A stretch of DNA of 64,000 nucleotides from Bdellovibrionales bacterium GWA1_52_35 (GTDB taxonomy: Bacteria; Bdellovibrionota; UBA1018), in contig MEPO01000003.1 of the NCBI GenBank assembly GCA_001769805.1, positions 62,001-126,000 on the forward strand. Direction: 5' to 3'. A model generated the notes under the pieces. That model did not search any database and was not told where the DNA came from. It saw only the letters and a program-made list of their open reading frames with translations. The translations under genes were made by a program, and so were the position numbers. Below are positions 39,614 through 49,125 of this stretch, piece by piece. Within the stretch, counting starts at the first letter, position 1. Each line of letters starts with the position of its first letter.

Positions 39614-40083
39614 TTCGAAACCTTCATTTGCTGCAAATGGAAAACCAGAGCCCAGCGATCTGAGGGGTTGATGCTGGCACCAAAGGGATGTTCTATCAGG
39701 CCACGTTTGAATATTGCCGAGAAGAGTGCCTCATCTTCTGAAAACTGTTTCGCAGTAAATGGTTTCAGACGAGCGAAACCGTGACGCGTGACCTGACCCT
39801 CTCCCGCGCCATTCTCGCCGTGGCAGGTGGCACAGAAGATCCGGTACCGCTCTTGCCCCCGCTTGAGAATCGCGGCAGAGGGAACCGGCTTGCGCTCCGA
39901 AAATTCCTGCTCTCGCGAAACCGTCCCGGAGGGGACCGGGCGCGCGGAACTGCTGTCGCTGAAAAACGATGTCGGTGCGTAGGCCAGAAATTTCGGCTGG
40001 GTCGCCATTCTTTGCTGGCAGCCTTGCAGAATAATTGAAGCGGTAATCAAGACAGTGACAGGTCCATACTGGTTCAAGTTCAT
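39610..40083 (-). CDS. actE: Alternative complex III subunit ActE, mono-heme cytochrome c lipoprotein
   Basis: CATCHGENGAGEGQVTRHGF; lipobox-like ILQGC; PTSFFSDSSSARPVPSGTVSR. Confidence 0.85.
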   Translation of the reverse strand: MNLNQYGPVTVLITASIILQGCQQRMATQPKFLAYAPTSFFSDSSSARPVPSGTVSREQEFSERKPVPSAAILKRGQERYRIFCATCHGENGAGEGQVTRHGFARLKPFTAKQFSEDEALFSAIFKRGLIEHPFGASINPSDRWALVFHLQQMKVSK

Positions 40084-40673
40084 CGAAGTGGGACCTCCAC
40101 GAGATTGTAACCGGCCAGTCGCTCCAGCAGTCGAGTTGCGGCGGAGGTGGAGTAGAGCGGATCATTGGCTTTGATCACCAGAATGTATTGGGAATGCCGG
40201 GGTTTCCCATAGTTTGGATGAAAAAATATCGGATGATGAAGACGAGGAAGGCCATTGATGATCAGCATGCCGAAGACGGCTGCGACTCCTGCAAAAAGGA
40301 TGGTCATTTCGAAGGTGATCGGGATGAATGCAGGCCAGCTTGCATGGGGTCGACCGGCAACGGTCTGCGGATAATCCAATACCGCAGAATAGTATTGCAT
40401 ACCAAATCCCGTGCCCATTCCGATCAGTGCTGAAATGAGGGTTATTCCCGGAAGAAAGGAGGTACGGGATAATCCCCGCCCGGAGAACGAGGGGTCAATA
40501 ATCCCTGCGAGAGATTCAATATGAAACGGGGTGAAAGCCTCCATTTTTGTGAAACCGGCGTTTCGGGCACCCTTGGCAGCCAGCAGCAGGGCTTCCGGGC
40601 TTTTGAATTCGGCAGCCAATCCATACAGAGCGAACGGAGTGTTTTCCTGAGAGTCATTTATTGGTATTGGCAT
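40080..40673 (-). CDS. actD: Alternative complex III subunit ActD (DUF3341)
   Basis: ALYGLAAEFKSPEALLLAAKGARNAGFTKMEAFTPFHIESL; HHPIFFHPNYGK. Confidence 0.9.
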   Translation of the reverse strand: MPIPINDSQENTPFALYGLAAEFKSPEALLLAAKGARNAGFTKMEAFTPFHIESLAGIIDPSFSGRGLSRTSFLPGITLISALIGMGTGFGMQYYSAVLDYPQTVAGRPHASWPAFIPITFEMTILFAGVAAVFGMLIINGLPRLHHPIFFHPNYGKPRHSQYILVIKANDPLYSTSAATRLLERLAGYNLVEVPLR

Positions 40674-41976
40674 CGGATTTTTCCTCGCTCAGCAGCTTGC
40701 GCATTTCAGAAATGGAGATCGCCGGGATAAAGGCAAGGAACAGCAAAAATGCAAAGCCGAATAGCCCGATTGAGCCGAGTAAGGCTCCCCAGTCCCAAAC
40801 CGTCGGATAATACATTCCCCATCGGGAAGGCATAACATTGCGGTGAAGGCTGGTCACGATGATGACAAAACGTTCTGCCCACATTCCAAGCTGGATACCG
40901 AGGGAAACGCTCAGAAGAATTGCACCGTTTTTGCGGCATTTGGCGCTCCAGAAAAATTGCGGAAGGGCGACGTTGCACACGAGCAGTAACCAGAAGAGTG
41001 GCGCGTAAGGACCCAGCGCCCGGTTCACCCAGGTGAATTTCTCAAAAGAGCTGTTTGAATACCACGCGGTGAAGCCTTCCATTACGTAGCTGTAGGCGAC
41101 AATCAGGCCCGTAACGAGAATCAGCTTGGCGGCTTTGTCCAGATGAGCCTCGGTGATTAGATGCTTGAAACCGAAGTAGGTCCGCAGTGGCACGGCAATC
41201 GTCAGAACCATCGCGAACCCGGAAAAGATCGCTCCAGCGACGAAATACGGCGGAAAAATCGTTGAGTGCCAGCCCGGCACAATCGAGGCGGTGAAATCCA
41301 GGCTGACCACGCTGTGCACTGATACCACCAGTGCAGTGGCCAGTCCCGCGAGCAGAAGATAAACCACCTGATAGTGCTCCCAATGCCGTACGGAGCCGCG
41401 CCAACCCAGGGCGAAGATTCCGTAAAGAAACTGTTTCAGGCGTGAAGTGGTCTGATCGCGCAGGACTGCGAGATCCGGAATGAGCCCGACGTACCAGAAG
41501 AGCAGGGAAACCAGAAAATAGGTGGTCACAGCAAAAACATCCCATACCAGAGGGCTTCGCCACTGGGGCCAGGTCCCCATCGTATCTGGATAGGGAAGGA
41601 GCCAGTAAAGATACTGGGGCCTGCCCAAATGAAGAACAGGAAAAAGCCCGGCGCACGTCACCGCAAAAAGGGTCATTGCTTCGGCAAAGCGGTTGATCGA
41701 TGAACGCCAGTTCTGCCGCATCAGCAGAAGAAATGCGGAAATAAAAGTTCCAGCATGGCCGATTCCGATCCACCAGACAAAATTCGTGATGTCAAAACCC
41801 CAGACCACCGGAATATTGATTCCGAACACACCCACGCCTCGCGTGAACAGATAGTAGACTGTCAGTCCCAGCACCAGAAGCAGCAAGGAACTCAGCCCGA
41901 GCAATCCCAGGAATCCGCTGGACTTCTTGCGCAAAAGAACCCATTCGGAGATAATCGAAAGATCCTGCTCTTTCAT
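40654..41976 (-). CDS. actC: Alternative complex III subunit ActC (NrfD-like)
   Basis: NrfD family: WGFDITNFVWWIGIGHAGTFISAFLLLMRQNWRSSINRFAEAMTLFAV; HLGRPQYLYWLLPYPD. Confidence 0.92.
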   Translation of the reverse strand: MKEQDLSIISEWVLLRKKSSGFLGLLGLSSLLLLVLGLTVYYLFTRGVGVFGINIPVVWGFDITNFVWWIGIGHAGTFISAFLLLMRQNWRSSINRFAEAMTLFAVTCAGLFPVLHLGRPQYLYWLLPYPDTMGTWPQWRSPLVWDVFAVTTYFLVSLLFWYVGLIPDLAVLRDQTTSRLKQFLYGIFALGWRGSVRHWEHYQVVYLLLAGLATALVVSVHSVVSLDFTASIVPGWHSTIFPPYFVAGAIFSGFAMVLTIAVPLRTYFGFKHLITEAHLDKAAKLILVTGLIVAYSYVMEGFTAWYSNSSFEKFTWVNRALGPYAPLFWLLLVCNVALPQFFWSAKCRKNGAILLSVSLGIQLGMWAERFVIIVTSLHRNVMPSRWGMYYPTVWDWGALLGSIGLFGFAFLLFLAFIPAISISEMRKLLSEEKSDANTNK

Positions 41977-44738
41977 ATTTCCTCCTTTTCGATCCGTGCG
42001 AGATAGGTTGTGCGCGGGCGGGTACCCAATTCTTCCAGCATTCCATAGCTGCGAGGATTGTCCCGAAGCCGGGTCACATGGGCGGAGGGATCATTGAGAT
42101 TTCCAAATACAATGGCTTGCGTTGGGCATGCTGCCTGGCAGGCTGTTTTGACTTCACCATCCACGATCAGGCGACCCTGAGCGCCTGAAGCGATCTTCGC
42201 GGCATTCAGCCGCTGAACACAGTAGGTGCATTTTTCCATCACCCCCCGACTCCTGACACTGACGTTCGGATTGCGCTGGAGTTTCAGCGACTCTGTTTCT
42301 TCGTCCACGTACTTCAGGAAATTGAAGCGACGGACTTTGTAGGGGCAGTTGTTAGAGCAATACCGAGTTCCGACGCAGCGATTATAGACCATGTTATTGA
42401 TCCCGTCGTCATCGTGAGAAGTGGCGCCGGTCGGGCAGACAAGTTCACAGGGGGCGGTTTCACAATGCATGCAGGGAACCGGCTGGAAGTAGATTTTATT
42501 ACCTTGGGGTGCCTCTCCGTAATAGCGGTCAATTCTCAGCCAATGCATGGAGCGCCCTCGCTCGCACTGATCTTTCCCGACCGTCGGTATGTTATTCTCC
42601 GCTTGACATGCGATTACGCAGGCGCTGCAGCCGGTGCAGGCATTCAGGTTAATGCTCATTCCCCATTTATAGAGCGCATCTTTCAGGTCTGGATCCGGTG
42701 CCGACCTTTTGGGAGCGAGAAGGGGCGAGGCGTGGATCGGCTTGTGAGGCGCGTTTTTGCGAGTGGTTCGAATGAAGCTTGTTTCAGTTCCCGGCAGCAT
42801 CACCCCTTGCTCTTGCGTGGTGACCAGTGAAACTTTCGCCGCAGACGGGATCTTCTGCACGGTAGTGGAGGCATAACGGAAAGGGTGAGTGGATTGCTGG
42901 AGAACATAGGCATTGAAACCGTGACCGGAACCCACCGATCCCGCATGGGTGCGGCCATGGCCCAGGTGCAGGGTTCCCGTGTTTTCGCGCTGTCCGGGTG
43001 CAATCCAGATCGGGAGCTGAACGGGGGACGCGGAACCCGTGATTTGCACCGTATCACCATTTGCAAGAGACCAGCGCTTGGCGTCTTCCGGGCTGATCAT
43101 CAGGGCGTTGCCCCAAACCAGTTTTGAGAGGGGCTTTGGAAGTTCCTGTAGCCAGGCATTGTTCGCGTATCGGCCGTCATCCAGAGTGGGATCGGGTCTG
43201 AGAAATATTTCAAATTCCTGCGAATCGCTCTTCTCAGGCTCGACGAATTTGAGCATATCGGCTTTGGGTTTGACGCGCAGAAAAGACGCGCGGGTCTCCG
43301 CAATCACCCCTCTGCGAAGGGCTTCATGCCATTCCCGTTCGTTAAGATTTGACCAGGTTTCGCGCAAGAGCTCTCGGGCTGAACGTGAGTCGCCGGCAAG
43401 AGCGCCCAGCAACTGTAATTTGGATAGGGAGTTGAAAATCGGCTCAATCATCGGCTGGGTGAGACTGGCTGTTCCGTCGAAAGCCCGAGCGTCATCCCAT
43501 GATTCAAGTTCATGTTGTAGCGGGATATGCCAGTCGCAGAGTTCCGCGGACTCATCAGCGTAAAGACCCGCATGTATCTTATGCGGAACTTGCTTCAGAG
43601 CTTCCGCAAAATGCAGATCGGCTGGTGCAGCGTAAACCGGGTTCGAGTCCAGGATGAGAAGTGTTTCGATCTGACCAGTCATCATTTCGCGGCAAAGTTC
43701 GGTAAAGGCATGCAGTTTCGGGGGATTCACTTCGGGTGGCGCGATATATTCTATGGTTTTACCTATGTTCCCGAGTTCCGCGTTCAGCAGCTGAATTTTA
43801 GCGTGAACGGTTGCTGGCAGGTAATCACCGGCCAGAATGATGCTGCGACCTCGCTGCTTTCTGAGTTGAGCCAGAATAGGACGGAGGCGCGTTTTCATTA
43901 ATCCTGAGCCGAAATGGCCAGGGTCAGTGAGTATTTCCACGGCTTCTTGAAGCTCGCGAGAGTTTACCGGATAACAGCGATCGGAGTGAGCGCCAGTCAG
44001 TGACGGACTGCACTCAAAGGTGTAGAGTCTTCGGCTGGAATTTTCGCGCTCGATGACGAAATCATGGGCATGACGGAGGTTTGCGGGTCCCCGGTCGATA
44101 AAATCAGAGTCGAGGCTGATGACGAGGTCTGCGTTTTTGAAGTCGTAAACCGGTACTGTCGGGCGGCCCAACGCCCTGGCACAGCCTTCAGCGGAATTTC
44201 CCGGATTCAGTGGGTCGTAAGAAATCCAGCGCGCTTCCGGACTGCGCTTCAGAATTGAATGAATGAGCCGGGTCTGGGTGGGGGAGGTGATCCTTCCACT
44301 CAGAATTCTCAGCTTCGAAAGTGGATTTTTGAAGGAGGCCCTGAATTCACCCCAGGTGGCCTCCCTGACATGGCCTTCGCGTCGATAGCTGATGTGTTTG
44401 GAGCGATCCGGATCATAGAGATCCAGAATGCTTGCCTGCATGAATGCGTCGGTCGCCCCGAGGCTGGCTGGATGATCTGGATTGCCCTCTATTTTGGTGG
44501 GACGGCCCAGGTGGGTTTCAACCAGGATTCCTCTCCCATAGCCTTGTTGGGTCAGGGTGGAAGCAAAGAAGCGCGGAATTCCCGGAAGGGTGCCTTCGGG
44601 CTGACGGACATAAGGGATCGCGCGATTGAAAGGTTTGACACAACCTCCAAGTGCAGCCAGCACCAGCGGCGCACTCAGCACGCTCAGAAATTCACGACGA
44701 TTCAGATTTCCGTTCAGAAGCTCTTCTACCGATGACAT
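41973..44738 (-). CDS. actB: Alternative complex III subunit ActB (Fe-S/molybdopterin-oxidoreductase-like fusion)
   Basis: Start MSSVEELLNGNLNRREFLSVLSAPLVLAALGGC. 4Fe-4S motifs CTGCSACVIACQAENNIPTVGK, CMHCETAPCELVCPTGATSHDDDGINNMVYNRCVGTRYCSNNCPYKVRRFNF. Confidence 0.92.
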   Translation of the reverse strand: MSSVEELLNGNLNRREFLSVLSAPLVLAALGGCVKPFNRAIPYVRQPEGTLPGIPRFFASTLTQQGYGRGILVETHLGRPTKIEGNPDHPASLGATDAFMQASILDLYDPDRSKHISYRREGHVREATWGEFRASFKNPLSKLRILSGRITSPTQTRLIHSILKRSPEARWISYDPLNPGNSAEGCARALGRPTVPVYDFKNADLVISLDSDFIDRGPANLRHAHDFVIERENSSRRLYTFECSPSLTGAHSDRCYPVNSRELQEAVEILTDPGHFGSGLMKTRLRPILAQLRKQRGRSIILAGDYLPATVHAKIQLLNAELGNIGKTIEYIAPPEVNPPKLHAFTELCREMMTGQIETLLILDSNPVYAAPADLHFAEALKQVPHKIHAGLYADESAELCDWHIPLQHELESWDDARAFDGTASLTQPMIEPIFNSLSKLQLLGALAGDSRSARELLRETWSNLNEREWHEALRRGVIAETRASFLRVKPKADMLKFVEPEKSDSQEFEIFLRPDPTLDDGRYANNAWLQELPKPLSKLVWGNALMISPEDAKRWSLANGDTVQITGSASPVQLPIWIAPGQRENTGTLHLGHGRTHAGSVGSGHGFNAYVLQQSTHPFRYASTTVQKIPSAAKVSLVTTQEQGVMLPGTETSFIRTTRKNAPHKPIHASPLLAPKRSAPDPDLKDALYKWGMSINLNACTGCSACVIACQAENNIPTVGKDQCERGRSMHWLRIDRYYGEAPQGNKIYFQPVPCMHCETAPCELVCPTGATSHDDDGINNMVYNRCVGTRYCSNNCPYKVRRFNFLKYVDEETESLKLQRNPNVSVRSRGVMEKCTYCVQRLNAAKIASGAQGRLIVDGEVKTACQAACPTQAIVFGNLNDPSAHVTRLRDNPRSYGMLEELGTRPRTTYLARIEKEEI

Positions 44739-45289
44739 GCGGAGCACCTCGTGATCCGATGGCTTGTAATCGGGTCGGCTTTGCGATGACAGGCGAGGCA
44801 ATCTTTCATGTAGAAATCGCGAAACTTCCACGTCAAAGGCATTGCTTCCACGGGGCCATGGCATTCCGAGCATTTCACATCGCGGTTTACGTGCGCACTG
44901 TGGTTGAAATAGACGAAGTCTGGCAGAACATAAACGCGCTGCCACTGAAGGGGGATTCCGGAACGCAAGCTCTCGCGAACCGGTTCCAGAACTGCACTGT
45001 CTTTCCAGATCTGCGAATGGCAGCTCATGCAGATATCCGTACTGGGGAATCCTGCGTGAGCTGATACTTCTGCTGAAGTATGGCAATAGCGGCAATCGAC
45101 CCCGGTCGCCTCAATATGATGCTGATGATTGAAGGGCACGTCCTGCTCTGGCGCCAAGCCCACCCCGGTTTGGGACGAAGACCTTTGAAAAATGTGAAAA
45201 CCCCAGCCTGCCAGTGTGATCAGGAGGAGAGCGATGGGTATTCCCCATTGAATGAAAGTGCTGGTTTCCCGAGTGAAGATTTGAGGCAT
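44726..45289 (-). CDS. actA: Alternative complex III subunit ActA (pentaheme cytochrome c)
   Basis: Five CxxCH motifs (CRYCH, CMSCH, CSECH, CLACH, CSACH) and an N-terminal TM anchor. Confidence 0.92.
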   Translation of the reverse strand: MPQIFTRETSTFIQWGIPIALLLITLAGWGFHIFQRSSSQTGVGLAPEQDVPFNHQHHIEATGVDCRYCHTSAEVSAHAGFPSTDICMSCHSQIWKDSAVLEPVRESLRSGIPLQWQRVYVLPDFVYFNHSAHVNRDVKCSECHGPVEAMPLTWKFRDFYMKDCLACHRKADPITSHRITRCSACHR

Positions 45290-45314
45290 AGCGGTTTACG
45301 GCCGCGCGGCAAAT

Positions 45315-45330
45315 TGCAAACGCTATTCCA
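45315..45330 (-). promoter_or_regulatory. Weak sigma54-like element upstream of actA (TGGAATA-GCGT-TTGCA)
   Basis: TGG-N8-TTGC geometry, but the upstream half deviates from CACG. Confidence 0.2.
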
Positions 45331-45462
45331 GTGTGTTCGCTGGGGGTCCAAATTCCTTCCGGCAGAGCATTGTAACTTTTTGTAATTGAAAACCCGGACT
45401 CAGGCTCCCGCTTCATTGCCGAAGTTCTGAATTCTCTTTATAAGCGGGGCAAGGAGACTGAT

Positions 45463-45885
45463 ATGAAAAAGCAGATGAACTTGTTTGTTATAGGTTTGGT
45501 GGCCCTTGTGAGTGTTCCGGGAATTGCTGCGGGTGACACAACTCGTCGATTCTCTTGCCTGATCAATAAACTGAATACGCTGGATATCGAGGTCAAATCG
45601 GTGGACGGGGAGATTCGGGAAGTCGATTTGCAGACCAGGATCTTTTCCGGGGAGCGGGAAGAGCACGTGGTCACGCTCTCCAAACCAATGTTGCGCGTCA
45701 TCGAATATGGGAACGTGATGATGGTGCAGGAGGACTTCGGCAGGAGTGGCTATGTATTTTTGCGTTTTGAAAAAAAATCCGCCACTCATTACGACGGACT
45801 GATTGATGTCAGCTACTTTCAAAATCGTTCATTCAACACGGGCGGAAATCTCATCTCTCTACCGTGCTTCAGTTATGAATCGTAA
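45463..45885 (+). CDS. Secreted hypothetical protein
   Basis: Signal peptide MKKQMNLFVIGLVALVSVPGIAAG; AGGAG RBS region. Confidence 0.65.
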   Translation: MKKQMNLFVIGLVALVSVPGIAAGDTTRRFSCLINKLNTLDIEVKSVDGEIREVDLQTRIFSGEREEHVVTLSKPMLRVIEYGNVMMVQEDFGRSGYVFLRFEKKSATHYDGLIDVSYFQNRSFNTGGNLISLPCFSYES

Positions 45886-46267
45886 TTCCGCCTTTATTGG
45901 GGATGGGGTCGCGATCCGTAAAGTGGATCAGAACTCCATCCTGCTGGAGAGGGTTGTCAAAGATATTCTCTACGGCGGAAACATCCGAAGCGCGATTCAT
46001 CCGAACCGCGATGCAATCGATCATGGGACCGATATAACGAAAGTCAGTGATCAGGGCGCCTGAGCGTTCCTCGCAGGAAGCTGTCGCAATGTATTTCACA
46101 TTGCGGATCTTCAGAAGCATGCTCATGTACTGCCTCTGGATCTTCAGGGCAAAGCCAGGAGCGGGAGCTGGTACCGGGGTCGGAGGCGAAAACAAAACCT
46201 CTCCGAAAAGTTGAGAAGAGGTCAGAAGCGTCGAGATCAGAAGCACAAAAATCGTGGTCTTTTTCAT
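45869..46267 (-). CDS. Secreted hypothetical protein
   Basis: MKKTTIFVLLISTLLTSSQLFG signal peptide. Confidence 0.6.
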   Translation of the reverse strand: MKKTTIFVLLISTLLTSSQLFGEVLFSPPTPVPAPAPGFALKIQRQYMSMLLKIRNVKYIATASCEERSGALITDFRYIGPMIDCIAVRMNRASDVSAVENIFDNPLQQDGVLIHFTDRDPIPNKGGITIHN

Positions 46268-46421
46268 CTGAGCTCCTTCCTATATATTGGCACCGCACAT
46301 GTCAAATAGAGTCTGTTCCCAGGAATCTCGGTTTTTTTTGAGTTCTTGCTCACGTTTGGAGCCCATTAGTGATACAAGTCGGTCTGAAAAAGTGCGATTC
46401 CAGTACTGACAAGGAGTTAAG

Positions 46422-46910
46422 TTGATGTTTCAAAGAAGTGTAACCCTATTATTGATTCTAAGTTCTGCATATTCCACCGCTTTTGCAGCAGATCACCCAA
46501 TATGGTTCGGCAATTTTACCGTTCAGATCACGCGAGCTGATTCGGCTCCTCCTTGCAATGACGCAAACCGCGTTCAGGATGGACGGGTCGAGTTCGACAG
46601 CTGGGCGCGCACCCGGTCAGTGATCTCTAACTTTTGCTTTGAGCTTTATGTTCCCGGGGCTACAGATCAGGTTGAGGCAGTTCCGGGGCAACTTGATGTC
46701 TATATCAATGCTCCCAATAAACATTCTGCTCGGTTTGTTGAAAAGCGCGGCAATAATTTTGTGTATTTGATCAACTTGCGGGATTTGGATCCGGTATTAC
46801 ATGGGATTTCCCCGAGCGGGAACGTCGAGCGGGAATTTGAATCAAAAATTTTTTATAATGGGATGACGACCGAAAACTCCGTGGTCAAAGTGAGCTTTGT
46901 CAATCGATAG
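46422..46910 (+). CDS. Secreted hypothetical protein
   Basis: MMFQRSVTLLLILSSAYSTAFA signal peptide; AAGGAG RBS. Confidence 0.65.
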   Translation: MMFQRSVTLLLILSSAYSTAFAADHPIWFGNFTVQITRADSAPPCNDANRVQDGRVEFDSWARTRSVISNFCFELYVPGATDQVEAVPGQLDVYINAPNKHSARFVEKRGNNFVYLINLRDLDPVLHGISPSGNVEREFESKIFYNGMTTENSVVKVSFVNR

Positions 46911-46941
46911 GCTTTACACGGGCTTCCGGCTGGAGCAACGT

Positions 46942-47757
46942 TTAACTTAAAAGAGTTTTCTCATAAGGGAATAACTGAATATTGAGCTGCATGACCTTCT
47001 CCCCGCTTTCCTCGTCGGAAAGTTTCGTTACCTTCTCCAGTAGTGCTTTGATTTCATCCTGGTATTTCTGGAAGCTGGCGGGAGCGATGGTGAAAGTATG
47101 TGCAAAGAACTTGGCATCCTGATTATACATTTTGTCGAAAGCCCGGACTGAGAGACGCAGTTGCTGATTTAGAAACTGTTTCTGGGCCTGGCTTCGGGTT
47201 TTTTTATCATGAAGAATCAGATGACGCTGGTTCAATTTATAGATGTTCTGCTCGCAGGTCACTATTCCCTCGTTCAGAAGCTGGGTAAGAATCGTCTTCG
47301 TGGCTGCAGGGGAATAACCGAAGGGCTCGCCACCAGAAAGTGCGTGGTCCTTGTGCTTTCCTTCGATGGATAAAAGGAGCGCTGGCAGAATCCCGCTGGA
47401 CAAAAGGAAGGATACCTTTAGTCGCGAGGAGGACTCGGGTTTATCCTTATGTAGTTCTTGCAAACGGCGCTCATAAAACTGCTTTTCAGAGTTCGATTCC
47501 GCCTGAGTGAAATGTACCAGTGTTTCAAAAAATTCTAGTTCGTTGATTGAGAAGCTGAGCGCGTCGGCAACGAGGTGGATGTTGTGGATGGTCAGATTCC
47601 GCTTGCCGGAAAGAATTAGCTGAATGTGGGCGGGAGAGGAGAGTCCCAGTTGCCTGGCGAAAGCCGCGTAGGAAAAAGAGGAATTTTTTCTTTTTTGCGT
47701 GAGATAGAAATCTTTCAGAAAGACACGGTATGATTTATAGTCATAAACGAGACGCAT
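46942..47757 (-). CDS. TIGR02147-family protein (HTH-containing)
   Basis: YKSYRVFLKDFYLTQKRKNSSFSYAAFARQLGLSSPAHIQLILSGKRNLT...ELEFFETLVHFTQAES...LNIQLFPYEK. Confidence 0.85.
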   Translation of the reverse strand: MRLVYDYKSYRVFLKDFYLTQKRKNSSFSYAAFARQLGLSSPAHIQLILSGKRNLTIHNIHLVADALSFSINELEFFETLVHFTQAESNSEKQFYERRLQELHKDKPESSSRLKVSFLLSSGILPALLLSIEGKHKDHALSGGEPFGYSPAATKTILTQLLNEGIVTCEQNIYKLNQRHLILHDKKTRSQAQKQFLNQQLRLSVRAFDKMYNQDAKFFAHTFTIAPASFQKYQDEIKALLEKVTKLSDEESGEKVMQLNIQLFPYEKTLLS

Positions 47758-47820
47758 GAATCAACTGTAACAAATCCATGCCCACTCGCAAATGCGTAAA
47801 CGCGGCTGAAATTTTGCTAT

Positions 47821-49125
47821 GTGCGTGATCTGATGCAATTCGCCATTTTTCAATTTCCCTATCTTGGTAACGGAATGATCATCGGGCTGAACGCGGTGAT
47901 TCATGTGCTTTTGAGCCATGGTTTCGCCATCGGCGTCTTTGCGATGCTGACTCTTTCGGAATGGCTGAGTAATGGAAGCCCCGAACACGAGCGTTTCAAC
48001 CGAAGTCTTCTGCGGATTTCTGTCATTGCGGTAACCGCATTCGGATCCATTACCGGAGCCGGCATCTGGTTCACTATCGGGGCGCTCACACCCGAAGGAA
48101 CTGCCTCCATGCTGCGTGTCTTCTTCTGGCCGTGGTTCATTGAATGGGTGGTTTTCGTGCTTGAAGCCGGTACTTTGCTATACATTTTCTTTTTCTGGGA
48201 TCACTGGACCGGGCCTCGCCGGGTCCGTCGTTTCATCTGGCTGGGGGTTTATGCCATTCTGGCCATACTTTCTGCCGTACTGATCACCGGTATTCTGGGT
48301 TTCATGCTGACCCCGGGTGCCTGGCCTGAAACCCTGCGCTTCAGCGATGCTTTCTTTAATCCGACCTTTCTTCCCCAGCTGGTCTCTCGTTTCGGGATTG
48401 CGTTCAGTCTGGGGGCATTGATCTCGATTGTTATCTTGCTTTTCAAAAAGCACGAAAGCGCATTGCAAAAGCCGCTGCTCCGGGTCCTGGGTGTCGCTCT
48501 CGGCACGTCACTTCTCCTCTTTGCGGGCGGAATAGGGGCATATTGGCCCAGGATTCCGATTCGCTTCCGTGATTACACACACTTCTCTATTTTGACGGGT
48601 CAGTATTCCCAGCATGCTGTAGCCTTGAAGATCTTCCATGAAGCGGGGTTGTTATCGCTCTTGTTACTGATCGGCTTCGCCGTTGCTAAATTGCTGAAAC
48701 CGACCAAAATTCTGAGTCTCGTCTGCCTGCTTTTTATCATGATTCTCACGGCAGAGTTTGAGCGAGTCCGCGAATTCATCCGCGGGCCCTACCTCATGCC
48801 TGGTTACATGTACGCTAACGGGATAACTGTGGCGGAGCATCTGATTTTTCGCGAAAAAGGAATGCTGCCGACCTTGAATCCTCCGCTAAAAAATAGGGAA
48901 CAGCAGGGGGCTTACCTTTTTGCACGGAATTGCGGTGTTTGTCACAGTGTGAATGGCATCAATGATATTCGCGACCGGGTCAGAGGACGCCCGAAAGACG
49001 GAATTCAGGTCATCATCGGCCGGACGCATGAGATGCTCCCGTTCATGCCCCCGTTCTCAGGAAGTGAACCTGAAAAGGAGCTTCTTGCAGATTACCTTTA
49101 CCGGTTGACGGGAGGCACGCCTTGA
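47821..49125 (+). CDS. Cytochrome bd subunit I-like membrane protein fused to a C-terminal c-type cytochrome domain
   Basis: CydA-like first helices (VIHVLLSHGFAIGVFAM; FIEWVVFVLEAGTLLYIFFFWDHW), C-terminal CGVCHSVNGI...EMLPFMPPF. No GRQPW Q-loop motif. Confidence 0.7.
   Translation: MRDLMQFAIFQFPYLGNGMIIGLNAVIHVLLSHGFAIGVFAMLTLSEWLSNGSPEHERFNRSLLRISVIAVTAFGSITGAGIWFTIGALTPEGTASMLRVFFWPWFIEWVVFVLEAGTLLYIFFFWDHWTGPRRVRRFIWLGVYAILAILSAVLITGILGFMLTPGAWPETLRFSDAFFNPTFLPQLVSRFGIAFSLGALISIVILLFKKHESALQKPLLRVLGVALGTSLLLFAGGIGAYWPRIPIRFRDYTHFSILTGQYSQHAVALKIFHEAGLLSLLLLIGFAVAKLLKPTKILSLVCLLFIMILTAEFERVREFIRGPYLMPGYMYANGITVAEHLIFREKGMLPTLNPPLKNREQQGAYLFARNCGVCHSVNGINDIRDRVRGRPKDGIQVIIGRTHEMLPFMPPFSGSEPEKELLADYLYRLTGGTP

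Noticed and set aside
41042-41773. 243-aa minus-strand ORF overlapping actC in another frame
   Set aside because: Same-strand alternative frame; actC NrfD motifs define the true frame.
43640-43656. GGTTCGAGTCC motif resembling a tRNA T-loop
   Set aside because: It lies in the antisense of actB coding sequence (DSNPVYAAP region) with no acceptor stem or anticodon arm around it.
44739-45095. N-terminal 119-residue extension of the listed 1040-aa ActB ORF
   Set aside because: It overlaps actA coding in another frame. The Tat/lipoprotein-like start MSSVEELLNGNLNRREFL at 44738 is the natural N-terminus.
47803-47818. CGGCTGAAATTTTGCT just before the bd-like gene as a sigma54 site
   Set aside because: Weak -24 half, and the predicted TSS would fall inside the ORF unless the start is downstream.
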